A stretch of DNA of 64,000 nt, taken from Volvox africanus (taxonomy: Eukaryota > Chlorophyta > Chlorophyceae > Chlamydomonadales > Volvocaceae). A program made the position numbers and the translations under genes. The notes below the pieces were generated by a model. The model was not told the origin of the DNA. It worked only from the letters and a program-made list of their open reading frames with translations, and did no database searches. Position 1 is the stretch's first letter; the number at the start of each line of letters is the position of its first letter. Location of the stretch: positions 248,001 to 312,000 of the forward strand of contig BSDZ01000042.1 of the NCBI GenBank assembly GCA_030268105.1, in the 5' to 3' direction. This document shows positions 36,001-49,000 of this stretch, in pieces.

Positions 36001-36958
36001 AGCGCAGATACAGCAGCGCCAGGCCGCCGGTGGCATCGTGGCCGGCGCCGCCAGTGGCAACGCTGCTCAGCTCCTTGCCCAGCAGATGCTGCTACAGCAG
36101 GCTGCGGCAGCACAGCGGCGTACAACAGACCAAGCTGACATCGGGCCCGCATCGATGGCAGCGAAGTTTGCAGCTGCCTCAGCTTCCAGGGGCAGCGGGG
36201 GGGCGCAGAGCCAGCTGGCTGGGCTTCTGTCGGATCCAAATGCGGCGGCGCAGATAGCTGCAATTATACTGCGGAACAGCGCCGCCGTGCAGCAGCAGCA
36301 ACAGCAGCAGCTGCAGGTGCTACAGCAGCCGGCTCCAGGGGTTGAAGGCGGTCATGGCGCTGCGGGTCAGGCGGGTAGAGGGACGGGGGCAGCTGTGGTA
36401 CCAGGAAGCAGCGCTGGGACCCAGGCACTAACAGTTGAAGCACTGACTTCGGTTCTTGTACAGCGGTTAGCACAACAACAGCAACAGCAACAACATTCCC
36501 CGCAGCAACAGCAGCATGCCGGACAGCAGGTTCCACAGGCGTCCTTGGTTGCTCTGCAGGGGGGGGCTGCCAGCCAGCTGTTAGCAGCGACGCTGTTGAA
36601 CCAGCAGCAACAACAGCAGCTCCAGCTACAGGGCGCGAGCGCAGGGGCAGCAGCGACCGCAGTGGCGCTACAACAGCAACAGCTGCAGCAGCTGCTGCTA
36701 CAACAACAGCAGAGGCAGCAACAAAGGCAGCAGCAGGGGCTGCAATCCGCGCTATTACTTCAAGGGCACTCAGGATCACTGCCAATGTTGCAGGCGACGC
36801 TGCGGTCGGGAGGGTTGTCGGGGGCGGCAGTCGGGCGGGCAGCAGCAGGAGGCGTGCTGATGCTGCACAGCCCGGGAGGGGGGGCAATGCTGGGTACTGC
36901 GGGGGGATTGGGACAGGATGGAGAGGATATCCATATGACTGATACAGGGCCTGCATAA
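33090..36958 (+). CDS. KANSL3/TEX30-type alpha/beta-hydrolase-fold protein with a Gln/Ala-rich C-terminal region
   Basis: KANSL3 is a subunit of the histone-acetylating NSL complex in animals; TEX30-type relatives are stand-alone. Exons 33090-33200, 33405-33473, 34018-34114, 34504-34727, 34993-35214 and 35492-35585 join in phase and give the domain: strand and oxyanion turn GIVFAHGSDVSDW, LLTELAVSLARMGFLVMRH, the elbow WVLAGQGGGARVAALAG, VLFVTASTDPLISE (acid Asp) and DVDSHFRTLTGKG (His). The elbow has Gly where hydrolases of this clan have the nucleophile Ser (GxSxG), so this may be a non-catalytic scaffold. A possible small exon at 35687-35736 leads to the last exon (about 35838 to 36958), which encodes long Gln runs between Ala-rich segments such as ALAAQIQQRQAAGG. 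The join into this exon is unresolved, so the Gln-rich part could also belong to a separate gene. Confidence 0.75.
36280..36745 (+). repeat. CAG/CAA trinucleotide clusters encoding poly-Gln
   Basis: Four clusters of CAG/CAA codons (about 36289-36330, 36473-36532, 36601-36630 and 36670-36741) lie in the same open frame. The mix of CAG and CAA, and the lack of frame breaks, suggest selection on the protein as well as slippage. Confidence 0.75.
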
Positions 36959-39900
36959 CTTATCCGATCCTGCCCTGTAGCGGGACGGGATACTGCGTTC
37001 TCATTACTTATTGTAGAAGTTGCTTTTTTTCTGCTTTTGCTTGGGAGGTTATATTTCTTTAATGGACTGGATCACTTTCGTGCCCGGAGATCACGGAGAT
37101 CAAGTTTGTCCGTGTACAGGAGACTGGACATCTGGTGTGTTGAACTTAAGAAGTGGTAACAGGGGTGGTAACAGAAGTGGTAGCAGAAGTGGTAACAGGA
37201 GTGGTAACAGGAGTGGTAACAGAAGTGTACTGCCGGGACGTCATGTCGCGTCGATGTGGTGCAGAGGTGCATGAGTGGCGCAGATGCGGCTGGGGTTATT
37301 GAGTTGCTAGCGTGTGCCAGATTATTCCGATTCCGGAGTGGCGCAAGGGTGAGTGGTCACTGCATCTGCGCATGGAGCAGGTGGGGGCTGTCAGTGCTGT
37401 AACGATGGTAATGGTGGTGGTGGTGACGCGTATGAGGGTTTAGGGACAAGGGGATCACTGGCATGTGGAGTACGAAGTGAACGAAGCCGCGGTGTGGGCA
37501 CAAAGCAGGGACGCGGCAGGGGTGCGTGGGTGGTTGAATGATTGCCAGGCCCCGGGTACATAGGTGATGGTGAAACGACCGGACGCACCCCTGCAGTTTG
37601 GTAGGTTGCTGTGCTGGTGCCATAATGTCCCATCCTGTAATGACTACATTGCGTAACAATGTGTATTGTGAAGTGCCATGTGGGCCTTCTTGCCAAGAGA
37701 CTCGTAGCCAGCGAAGCCCAACAATCATAACTACAATTAAATACCGTGCGGCTCTCCCTTGGCAGTCGTTACCTTTGACCTGCCGTCTTCGCCACCACCC
37801 ACACCAGGGACCTGGACATGGTTATCAACGGAAAGTCGTGTGCTGGCAGATTCTGAGAGCACGAAAATCGGCAGGCAGAGACCATAAGCCCGGAATTCCA
37901 ACTACCCAACATCCAACCACTGGTCCAGGGTATCCACACATGCCGTGTACGCAAACCATGCGCCTGTCTGGCGGAGCCTCAACGAAGAGATTCACGTGGA
38001 TTTGAGATCCTAGCGCACCGTTGACCGCATGATAAAGGTCACAGTCTTTGTAATGTGATGATCGGGGCCGCGTCGTGTCACACATTAGAAAGAGTTATTC
38101 GTCCAAGTATAGTTTAAACCATCTTCTTCACCCCGTGTGCAGACCGTACCAATCCTGAAGTCCCAACCTATAGGGAAGAGAACCGACGTGCATGGTCGGG
38201 GCACGTCAGGCGTCAGGTGTCAGGGTACGTCAGACGCAGATCCGTATTTCCTGATGCTTACGTATCCTTAAATGCGATTCGATTGTAGTGCGAAAAGGTT
38301 TAGTCTGTTGCTTATCGAGCAACTAGGATCAGCCTTCACTTCATCAAGCTCTGGACTTCCTTCTCACGGTGTGTTTTGGATTTCATCACCGTCGTACTCC
38401 TCTGTGGGAGATCTATCGTACGTTCCGAATGTATCGTCTCTGGTAGACTTCGTACACTCCTGTCATGGTTCTAGGTCATACATTACACCCCTCCTAGGCA
38501 TTTGCCCCGGAACAAAACTGAATGCTCGAGAGCAATGGAGTCTGGACCAAACGGCGCGTGCCAATAAGTGGCCAGGATCACAGCGCATCGGCCCATGAAG
38601 ATGTGGCAGTAGAGGCAACGGCAGATGTCGGTCACCTGAGAAACGGCTTGGGGAAGGAACATTTATTTAGGGGTGCTAGATACAAGTGGAAATATGAAAA
38701 GGGGATGGAGCCGATGGCAGGGAAAAAAGGGTCAGGCAAGGAGGCGGAGATAAAAAAATAGAACCGTGCGGACATGAAGTGCATATTAATTTAGGATAAG
38801 GAACAGGAGGATAACGATTATCGCCATGTACTGCGTGGGAACGAAACATGATCGAACCGACAGAACAAAACTTATGTTTCCATTCCATGTATCTCTAACC
38901 GATCCCTTCCCGTATTCCTGAGATTCTGACGGAATGGTCTCTTTGTCGCGAGAGACGCTTGACACGTGCTTGCTGTAGTTGCAGCATGAAGTCCAGCAGG
39001 GAGGACGATGATACATCTCGTCAATAATGTACGATAAATCCCCAATAACGATGCTGGTGTTGGGAACACATGACGAGAGAGGGATGGGGCGCGGATTGCA
39101 TCCCCCTAGGTTAGGGGATATGAACTCCCTAACTAACTGGGAAAGCAGTTGACGCGAACGTACATGTTTTCAACACCAGAATAATTCAGTTCAGGAGACA
39201 CAGCATTAACATACCATCCAGTTCTGCGGCCATAATGGTGGCTTAATACGCTACACACGGTAGTGCATGGCACTGGATGATGGAGCCGTCGGTGTGGTGA
39301 AAGCGGGTATAGTTGCTAATGTGGGAAGTATCCCTGATGCTGTACTCACAATGATGTGTAACGCACTCATGCTATCACACGTGCGCTATTTGTTATCCTT
39401 GTGTAGTCGTGTGGGGGATACCGCCGCACCCGGTACAGGTCAAGCATGGACCGTGAATGCGTTGGTCAACCAGGTCGAACATGCAAGCCATTGGATTGCC
39501 GCGTCGGTGCCACTTTGCGCTCATCCAAGTCCCCTCCCCACATCCAGGCTAGCGGTCAGATCTTTGACATCTTTGTCCCTTAAACTTCGGCTAAAACTCG
39601 CTTCTCAAACATTGAGAAGTGGGACGGCACGTAAGGCCACATCACATGATGTGGTATATCAACATCAGTCAATTAACGGAGCGCATGCGGCAACACCCTG
39701 TATTCACCAATACCCTCCCTCCAAGGCATCTGCAGCATTTATCAAGCCTCGAGGCTCAACACGACGACACGGCGCACCTACGGGCAGTTATGGATACAAC
39801 TTCCAACCCCGCACCTCCCATCTTGCGGCATTCCTCGACGCACGTCCAAATATATACAACGCAATACAAACCAACATCGCATAGAATGGCAGAAGCCATG

Positions 39901-40035
39901 ATTTATGTCCTCACTCTACCAGCATTGAGCACGGCACAGCATTCAGCAATCTCAGCCGGGACTGAGGCAAACAAGTGAGTCAGAGTGGTCCGGTCGCTGG
40001 CATCTTCGCTCCTTTCACCTGCCAATCCGCACAGG
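36959..40035. other. Intergenic, one unproven frame
   Basis: Convergent gap between the KANSL3-like gene (plus) and the F-box/LRR gene (minus). A plus-strand frame of 205 codons at 39267-39884 starts MALDDGAVGVVKAGIVANVG, and a second overlapping frame at 39619-39978 is also protein-like (RMRQHPVFTNTLPPRHLQHL). No family is recognised and there is no coherent exon chain, so neither is called as a gene. Apart from the 12-base tandem array at 37149-37227, the stretch 36959-39266 shows nothing. Confidence 0.3.
37149..37227 (+). repeat. Tandem array of a 12-base unit
   Basis: About six and a half copies of AGAAGTGGTAAC with a few substitutions (AGGGGTGGTAAC, AGAAGTGGTAGC). The 12-base period keeps a frame, reading Ser-Gly-Asn-Arg on the plus strand. 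The surrounding frame is short (37020-37274) and is not called as a gene. Confidence 0.9.
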
Positions 40036-43000
40036 TCACAGCACGTTCCAGGCATCAAAGCCCCACCACTGCAGTCTGTCCTGCACCTCCGGACAACCAA
40101 CAGGTGCCGGCAGCCGCCAGAAGTAGTGGTGGTCAACCATACGGAGCGCCACCAGTGGGGCCATCTGCGATCGGTATGAGTGGAGTGCATGTGTCAGTAA
40201 AGAGGGCATGGCAACTGACGGTAGGCTGGCGGAACCCAGGAGGTGAAATACGGTGCTACGACGCCTGAGAACTGAGATCCATGCCATGGCCTTTACAGGC
40301 ATTAACTATTATACGACTTGAGAAGCCGAATGAATTTTACACACTATACACACGGTATCGCCTGTGGATGGCGAGATCGGCTAAATGGTCGAGGCAATCG
40401 CGGACCTGCTGAAGAAGCTTACCTGTGCGATCTGCATCTGCCACTGGACCAGCTGATGAGGGGGCGCCGCCCAGTCCGGAAGCCACAAACTGCGTAAGCG
40501 GGTCAATCCTCCTTCTGCAACCATCGCCATGAGAGATTCGTGCAGCGCCAGTGACCGATCACTCTCCGGGGCTATCACGTCGAGCATCAGCTGTGTAGAG
40601 GAAGTGAAGTTGCAAGCGACGGGAGGATCCGAACTCAAGCAGTTGGGATTTGTACTATAGTATCATTATTGCGATTGCAAACTCGACATGATAGCCTAGT
40701 TCATTTAGGGAATGAGGCGGCAGCTGTCCTTTGGTGCACGGGTCGTGCGGTGGTATTAGTCTTCTCAATGAAGATTGGAGGCCTTCTGGTCGCGGGCCGT
40801 CTCTCGCCGGGTCATCACCGCGTATGGGTATTTTCCATGAAGCTCGCCAGCGATCAGAGTTTTAATGCCGTACTGCACTCCATCCACGGCCAGCCGGCCG
40901 GCCATCGCCTAACGCGGTGCAGCTGACGTCGAGGCATGTACTGACACATCTTAACCTACATGAGCACCCCCTCTGCCGCATTCTGAAATGGCAATCCGCA
41001 CCTATACCCGGATTCCAACTAACCCCTTCCCTGCCAGCCCCTTACATCCGGGTCAAGCTCCACGTCTTCGAAGCGGCGCGGATCCAGCATCAGGTGCCGC
41101 AGCTGCGTCAGTCCCCACAGATGCGGCATCAGCTGGTGGTTGAAGCCGCCCAGTCCCAGCGTGGTCAGGTCCTGCGACCGGGAATAGGGCCGACTGTAAT
41201 AGGGCCCGTCTGAGCCCGTCAACAGCAAACGAAGGAAGAAGGGCTCATGGTGCTTTGGGGTGTAGTTCTGATTTTGGACGCTGGCACGCTGCCTCTCAAC
41301 ACACAAAGGCCTAAACGCAATCTCATACGGAGCTGGGCATAACGAAAACCCTCATATACTGCCAAATATATGAACGTCAGCCCAGTTGATTTATTGTTCC
41401 AGTCGGTACAGGGACATCAATCCGGAAGCAGGCGCGTTGCCCTAGGTGGCATTTACTAATACCCCAAGCCCTAAGCTTGTCCCTGTCCCTCTACCCGCCC
41501 CTTTACCTTCCATGGCTTTGTGTGGTCAGGAGTCGGATATTTCGTTCTAACGATTTTCGCTTGACCCTCGGAGCCCCTATCTCACCTTCAGTAAATGTAG
41601 CGCCTTAATGAGCTGCAATGGCAGGTCTTCCTGCTTGCTGACATGCCGTATGACGATAGTCTGCAACGCCGGCAGTGCGGCCGCCATCTCCTCCGGTCGG
41701 GCGCCTTCAAAGTTGCAGTCTGCCAGCCACATATGCAACAGGGACGGCGCAATCGCGTAATTGTTGACCTTACCGCGCAGTCTGCTCCCGTCTCCACCAA
41801 AGCCGTTGCCCCTCGCGCTGCCACTACGTAAGCCAATGTTGCCATCGCCGCTCGTTCTGGCATCTGACGGTGTGTCAGAGGCTGCAAGATCTTCCCAGGT
41901 AAGGGGTGGCATCATCCACCCCTCTGTCTGTGTGGCCACGGAGCAGGTGCCCTTCCGGTGACCCCCAGATCCACCCGTCATCATCGGCGTGGACCCTGTT
42001 GGGCCAGTTTTCGTTGTTGTCGCTGCTGCTGCTGCTGCTGCTGCCGGAAACTCAAATGGCGTCCCCGCACAGAGGTTGACGCGGTTGGCGCACAGGCTCT
42101 TGAGCGTCCTGTGGTTCAGCAACCGAGTGCAAGATTAAGAAAGTGCCATCAGGACGGGGTGTTGAAGACTGTGGAGTTTGGAGGGAGGCGTAAGGCAAAG
42201 ATTACCGGGTGATCAAAACATGCGATATGAACATTGCGGCTGCATAACCAAGCGACAAAAGAGTAAATGAAAGGAGCGGCAAGGATACCAGCCACTAAAG
42301 CGAGAACCAATAACTTGTTGGTTCATAGGCACTGCACCGGGTTAGGACCTGTACCTTGGAAGCTCTCCAAGGTAGATCAGATGACCGGTCGTTTCCGGCA
42401 GCGGGGCGGCGAAGTTGACCTGCGTAGCCAGTTGGATCTCCAGTTGGGTCACGCAGCGAAAAATTTAAGTGAGTCCTCGTCGGTGGCAAGGCTGTGCCTT
42501 ATCCCGCAGGGCCACACTCTCAGCCACCGTCTTTACCTTCGGTCCGCTAAATATCGCCCAGACGAGGCGCCAGCCTTCACTCATTCGCTTAAGCCCAATG
42601 GGTTTTCCAGAGTTCGGCAAATACGCCACTGTCGATCGCCTTGTCATCCCGTCACGCTGTCATCTCTTACGTCACCTCACGTACTTTGTGCACCGGGACT
42701 TAGTCCTCCTGCCCCGAGTTCGGGACCTCGTGGGCAGAGTCCTTGCGGTTCGAGGACAACCACTGGGGGAATTCCCTCCTGGTAATTACTCGACAACCAT
42801 AGCGCTGCGTGAGGAATTGTTGTCTTCATCCCCCCTTTGGCTCCAGGACCGCTTTTAACTATTGTTATCGCTTATTCGTTTTCTTAGGTCACCCGGAAGC
42901 CTCTATAAAAAGAGGTCATCTGGCCCACCCTCACCTGAGGGTCGGGGCTGATCCTGTTGGCCACCGTCAGCGACTTCAGCTGGGTGAAGGCAGTAAAGCA

Positions 43001-46000
43001 CAGCGGCTCCAAAGAGGGGAGCATCAGCCCATCCATATTCCAGGACATTAAGTGCAGAGATTGAAGGGCGGGGGCAAGGGGTTCCAAGGTACGGACAAGC
43101 CTGCAAGGCAGCCGCCATGCCCCGTTTCGAACCAACCAAATGCCCGGTCACGTGTGCCACGTCCGAAAGGTGTTGGGCGGGCAGCGGCTCGAAAGCGGAC
43201 GCGAAGCAAATTTCCAACAATAAAGGGGCGGTGCGCAAAGCCGACAGCAGAGGAGACGAACTGCAATACGTATTTAGGGGCAGACATTGCTAAATTGTGC
43301 CTTGGCTGTGCCGGCGGGCGGTTCTAAGTTGCTCGGGGCACATGTTTCGACGCCGTCGGGCAGGGTCGGGTCAGCTGCCATCCCTGACAGGTGAAGCATA
43401 TGCTGCACACCCAACCACCGCACGGCTCGACCTCTACCCGTGCAGCGTTCCCGCATATCGCGTATACACGCACCCTTGTGTGATGAAGCACGTGCTCCCC
43501 TCCGGCCCGAACTCAATCAGCAGCTGCTGCAGGCGGCCACCCAGGGAACCCAGCGCCTCCAAGTGGGTCTGAGCCTGATGCAGGAAACGGGATGATGCGG
43601 AAGGGGCACACATTTCTCACGTGAGGTCAGTTGGACCTTCCTCGCCCTCCTGATCCTGATAATAAGATGATGCAGCTCCCTGCGGAGGACTAGCCGGTGC
43701 AGCACGACGGTGTGAGTTAGGCACTTGTCGCTCGGCTGGCTGAACCACAAACCCACAGCATGCACAGTTTGCTGTGAACATATCCTTCCTGCGACTGAGT
43801 TTGGGGTAATCCCATCGCACCACCGGTTTGTACACAGGACAGGAGCCCAGTAATGGGTGGCATGCAATAATTTGCCTTTCATGAAACTTCTTTCTCAGTT
43901 TATACGTGTTGTCCACAACTGCGACTAATCCATCAACCTCGCAAGGATACTCACGACGTTTGTCGCATGCAACGCATCCCAAAGCAGCACACTCTCAGGC
44001 ATAGGTGCAGCCCCCGCCGCCACCGCCTCCTCATTGCCGGGGCCCGCGACGGCTATACCGCCAGCCACAACCCCAGCACCGGGCGCAGGGATGCCATTAG
44101 CGTCCCCCTGAGGCTCCCCTTGCCCTGCTGCTTGCGCAGCCCCTCCTGCTCCTCCAATCACATGCTGCTGCTGGTTCACGTCCGCCTCGTGCACCTGATC
44201 TGCTAGGTCAGCCTCCTGCTGTGGGTCCCCCGGCCCCTGCTGCACGTCCTGCTGTAAATCCTGCAGGTGCTGCAGGGTATGATGGTCTATCAGGTCCTGC
44301 TGCCCCGCTAAATTCAGCTGCTGATCGATTGGCGCCCGCAAATCCGGCACAGCCGCTGCCGGGACGGGACAAGCTGCGGCCTCCGTCCCGAGCGCCATGT
44401 CCGAGCCAGGATTCTGCTCCACCTGACCTTGCAGCTGCTGTCCTCCCACGCCCTGCGCTTCTGATGATCCAGCAGCCCCGGAATGATGCCCCACCTCGGC
44501 ATAAATCTGCATTTCCACCCCATCTCTGCCGCCAAGACCCGATCCACTCTCCTTCTCAGGCTGCTGCTCAACTTCCCGTTGCTCGCCTAGTGATTGCTCA
44601 GGTTGTTGCAAACCACCGTTGGGTGCGACCCGAAGCTCCTGCTCATCTGCACCTGCATCTTGCTCGCCGCCGCCGCTGCCTACGTAACCCAAACCAGTGC
44701 CCACAACTGGATCCGCTGCAGGGCCTCCTGCTTGTCCCTGTGCGTTGGCTGCTTGCGGCCCCTGGCCCTGAGCCTCATGTGGTGGCTGTGGTGGCAGACC
44801 CTCCGCCTCAACCTGCATGCCCTGTGGGAGCACCTCATCCATGAAGGCCTGTCCAGGGGCCCACGCAACGGCTGCTGCTGCTGCAGCCACCGCTGCCAGA
44901 CCTCCAGCCTCATGCGCTGCCTCCGCCGCCCCAGCTCGTGCCCCCGCCGCGTCGTTCACTGCCACCCACACGTTAAATAACATCAGCTCCTGAAGCTCAG
45001 GCAGCGCTGTGAGGCAGCTCATCAACTCCGGGCGCAGCTCCTAAAAAGGCACGTTGGGAGTCGACGGAAAAAAGTCATACGAACGATAAGCGAGGCATTA
45101 CCAACGGCCCGTCAGGGCGGATTGTGCAAGCCAGCTATAGCATGCAATCAGGTGCCACATACACACCCGGCTTTCGTTTTCAGTGGAGACGCACACAGTG
45201 ATGATGGCGCGAGCTAGCGCGAAAAGTATCATGACTTCTGGAAGCCGAAGATTAGGACCGTCCGGGGAGAAGCTGAGCTGAATGATAGCTGGATTGTAAC
45301 TCTCCAACGGATGCGGCGGTGCTCGTGCAAGCCAATCGCTAGAATGTTCTGCCAACTCCATGAGCCCTCTGATTCGCAGTGTCCGGTTCTCGAGCGCAAG
45401 CCACCCGCGTGTGTTGGCCATCTCACCCAACTCCTGCACACCTCGTTCCCATGACTCTCCGACGAAAACACCCGCGTTCAACACAGACCAGCCGATCCGC
45501 CCACCTACCAGACAAAACAGCTTGATGCGAGCCAGCCGTGACCCTGCCTGCGCCATGGCCTGGGAAGGGGAAGATTGACGGCCAGTAGAACCGGATTGAG
45601 AACGAGACGGGTGTAGAACAGTTGGGGTGTAAGTTCCCTGCTTAGGATTCGCCGCTGCCGATGGTATATATAGTAAAGCAATTAGAAAACGCAAGCAGCA
45701 AAGGCTTAACTGCTCAGAACTAATGGGCCCGCAGTACTTGCCATACCTGCAAGCCGCTTGAGGTGAACACATCTGTGGTGTGCCTCTGTGCCAGAATCTT
45801 GCATTCCCACGCACGCCATTCGCACGCCGGCTACCCACATGTGAACCAAAGCCTAGCTATCCGCTCACCATCAGCCCGACCTCCAGCTCTCGTTGACAAG
45901 CCCCAAACTCGCCCACCGAGGAGAGTGAGAGGTAGGTTACGTTGGGCAGCAGCGCGTCCAAGCGCCCTAGCATCCTATGTAATGCTGGTGAGGTGGTCAG

Positions 46001-49000
46001 ACTGAGATACTGCAGGCTGAAGGGTCGCTGTACCCAGCTCGGCAGCCGGGGCCGATCCGGGAAGCTGCCAGCACTGGAGCGCGGACCCCCGTGATGCGGC
46101 TGGCGATGACTCTGTTGCTGCTGTCCCGAGGCAGCGGAATCCGGCAGCACATGATGTTCATGCTGATGGTTCGGGTGCGGATTTCCGGGAACACCATTCG
46201 ACCCACCTGCATCGATGTTCCCCTGTTGATGATGGTGCTGCCTGGGGGTTTGGCTGCTGGCTGGAGGAGGGTTGTCGTCGTCCGCGGGCGGGCCATCGCC
46301 CACCCAGGGCCCGGTCATGGCGTCACCTTCATAGCTAAGAATGAGGCGAGTGAGCTCGGGGAGAGACATCAGGGATAACACCTGTGGATAGGCCATCCAC
46401 ACAGACGGGGTGATTACTAAGCAAGACGGGAGGGCGGTTCCGCACACAAAAGCACCTTTACCGGCCGGAGATCTGTTTCAGTTAGTGCTTCGATGTTATT
46501 AAGCCCAGGTGAAAAGTACAAAGCGATTCCAAGCTCCCCATGTCTGCAGCCCCCGGCTTAAAACGGACGAAAAGCGAACGCCAAACTATGTGGGCCCTTC
46601 ACCTATGTTTTCTCTGTCCCTTGCTACTACGTACACATGTAACATTACTACTACATGGGCCCTACATATTTTCCATCTGTCACCGACATTATTGTTCCCT
46701 CACTTTATGTTTGCACCCACCTACTCGGATAGGTACACCCTTTAGACGTTTATGCAAGCCAGCGAAACGCTTGATCCCGGGCCCCGGCCTGGCTTCCTTG
46801 CTTGTGCAACACAGCAATCAACTTGCTTGTTGCTCGTACTGGCCGCCCTGCTATCGCATCTGTCTTTTATCATGTTGATCCATCTAACTGCAGGTTCGAC
46901 TATACGCTCCCTGGCATCACCGCTCAAACAAAGTGTTCAGCTGCCGTTTTTATTACCTTCACATGCCAAAAAAATTGGAAGGCGCAATAACACGCGTACA
47001 ACCAAAGTGAGGCTGTCTTGAACCCCAGCTCCATCGCTCCCTTCATATTCCACACTCCTTGCGCTTCAGGGGTCGTCCGTTCCCAGAGCTCAGCTCGTAC
47101 CAACTCTCCCGCCTTTCACAACCATCTCATCCCATCCCATCCCATTCACCCACAACCCATTCATGCAAGACGCCTTCTATCTCACCTCCTCCCAGCCAGC
47201 TCCCTCTGAGTCGAAGTAAAGCGACAGAGAGCGTAGTGACGTCACCCGGGCCAATGAGGCAGCCGCCGCCCGGTCCAGTAAGAAGGCATTCAGATCCAGA
47301 GCCCGCAACCGGGCGCCGCCATCCGTCAGGGCGCGAACCAGGCGGGGTGTGTGAGGACACGTCCAGACAACTTCCTGCCTGAGAGAAGAGGGGCAAAGAG
47401 CGCACGGCGGTGCGGAGCCACTCACATGGATCACGTTCACAGTGGCATGCAAACTGTACAACTTAACTTTATGAGCTGCGCCGCGTAGCAAGGCGCATCA
47501 GCCTGACAGAGCCGGTAACGGCAGGTGTGATGTAGTCCGGGTTTAAATCACCTGCAGGACAGGTTCTGCTGCGCGCACTCCGCATACTTGCCCAGCCATG
47601 CAGCGCAGGGACCCAGAAAGGAAAACCCTAAAACCACATCAATGTGGCCTTGACGAAGTGCCACATCTGACATAACCATTCCTTGATGCCATTTTATAGA
47701 CTCTTTTACTCTCGTTCCCAATCCTGGAAATACGCATCCCTACGTACGCACACGTAAACCTACCTACCTGCCGAACAGCCATCGGAGGGTGAGCTCCTGG
47801 AGCCTTGTAAGATTGCTGAGGGCCACCAGGCCCCGGCTGAACGCCCACTACAAACAGCCCGGTGGAAGGGGATAGAGGGAATACACGAGACCTGGTGCTG
47901 CTGTTATGAATCGCTACAAATTACTAACCACCATCTAGAGAGATACAACTGGGTGTGAGTTTAATGGTACTGCCTTCATTTAAGGTCAAGAAGGTGGAAA
48001 TAGTGAACGTAAACTACGTACCCGCCAAGGCCGTTAAAAAGTACCAACGAATAGAGGCGATCAAGTAAAACGACAGTGGGTTTTGAAACGTGAAACAGCG
48101 GCGCGAAAAGAAATAAGAGAGTCAGTCCGCTGAGATGGATTACAACGGCGGAAAGCGACGGTGCGTGCGAAGGCAACAACTCGAGCTGAGGCGCACAGTT
48201 TATCGCCGCGACCCAGTGGCCCCATCCGCAAGGAGCGGGCCTTATCCAGAACGACACGACGCTGACGATGACGTAGCATAGCCGCACAAAACAAAAGCCA
48301 AACAGCCCAGCCCTGCCCACCATATGCCAAATGAGGTGCTAGGAAGCTGGCTGGTGAAACAACGAGTGAGGGAAGAGATGGGAAAATAGTAGTGGTGGTA
48401 GTAACAGCGTAAGAAACGCAGAAGACGCACAGCCGGTCGACGGGGAACGACAAGACTCCGCCCGCCCTTTCCGGATGCAAGGGGAACGACAAGAGCAAGC
48501 CATGGCACGTGCAAAATTGGAAGCAGCACGGAGAAGACGTGATTTCCAGCTATGATGCATCAGAGTTGGAGCTCCGCGGCAAAAACAATAAGGCCAGTTG
48601 GCACACGGCGATGAAGGCACCATAATATGGCTGATACTTTCGGACACCACACTAGGACATTAACACTCGCAGCAACTCGAGCCAATACGGACTGATACGA
48701 GCCCTACAATTTGCCCCATCCACTCTTCCTCAGAGATATAATGAGGGTGCTGACAAGATGTGACAAACGTTCTATGCAATCGACACAAATGCATGACGTT
48801 ACTTGATGAAATACTCCATCGCAATCCTTGAGCCACCGCAATTCGCACGCACCTAACCCCCACAACTCCGAACTCACAAGCGCCCACCTGTGCACTCGGA
48901 TCCAGCCCCGGCGCTCCAAGATTCCATAGCTTCAGAGACACAAGTTGTGTGAGGCCTGCCAAATTGGTCAGTTGCTGTGGGAAATCCCAGGCGAGGGTAT

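Noticed and set aside
45098..45838. A 246-codon minus-strand frame inside an F-box/LRR intron as a separate gene
   Set aside because: It contains a 51-base exon (45559-45509) of the F-box/LRR gene with a strong acceptor and donor and the right phase. The rest has no family resemblance.
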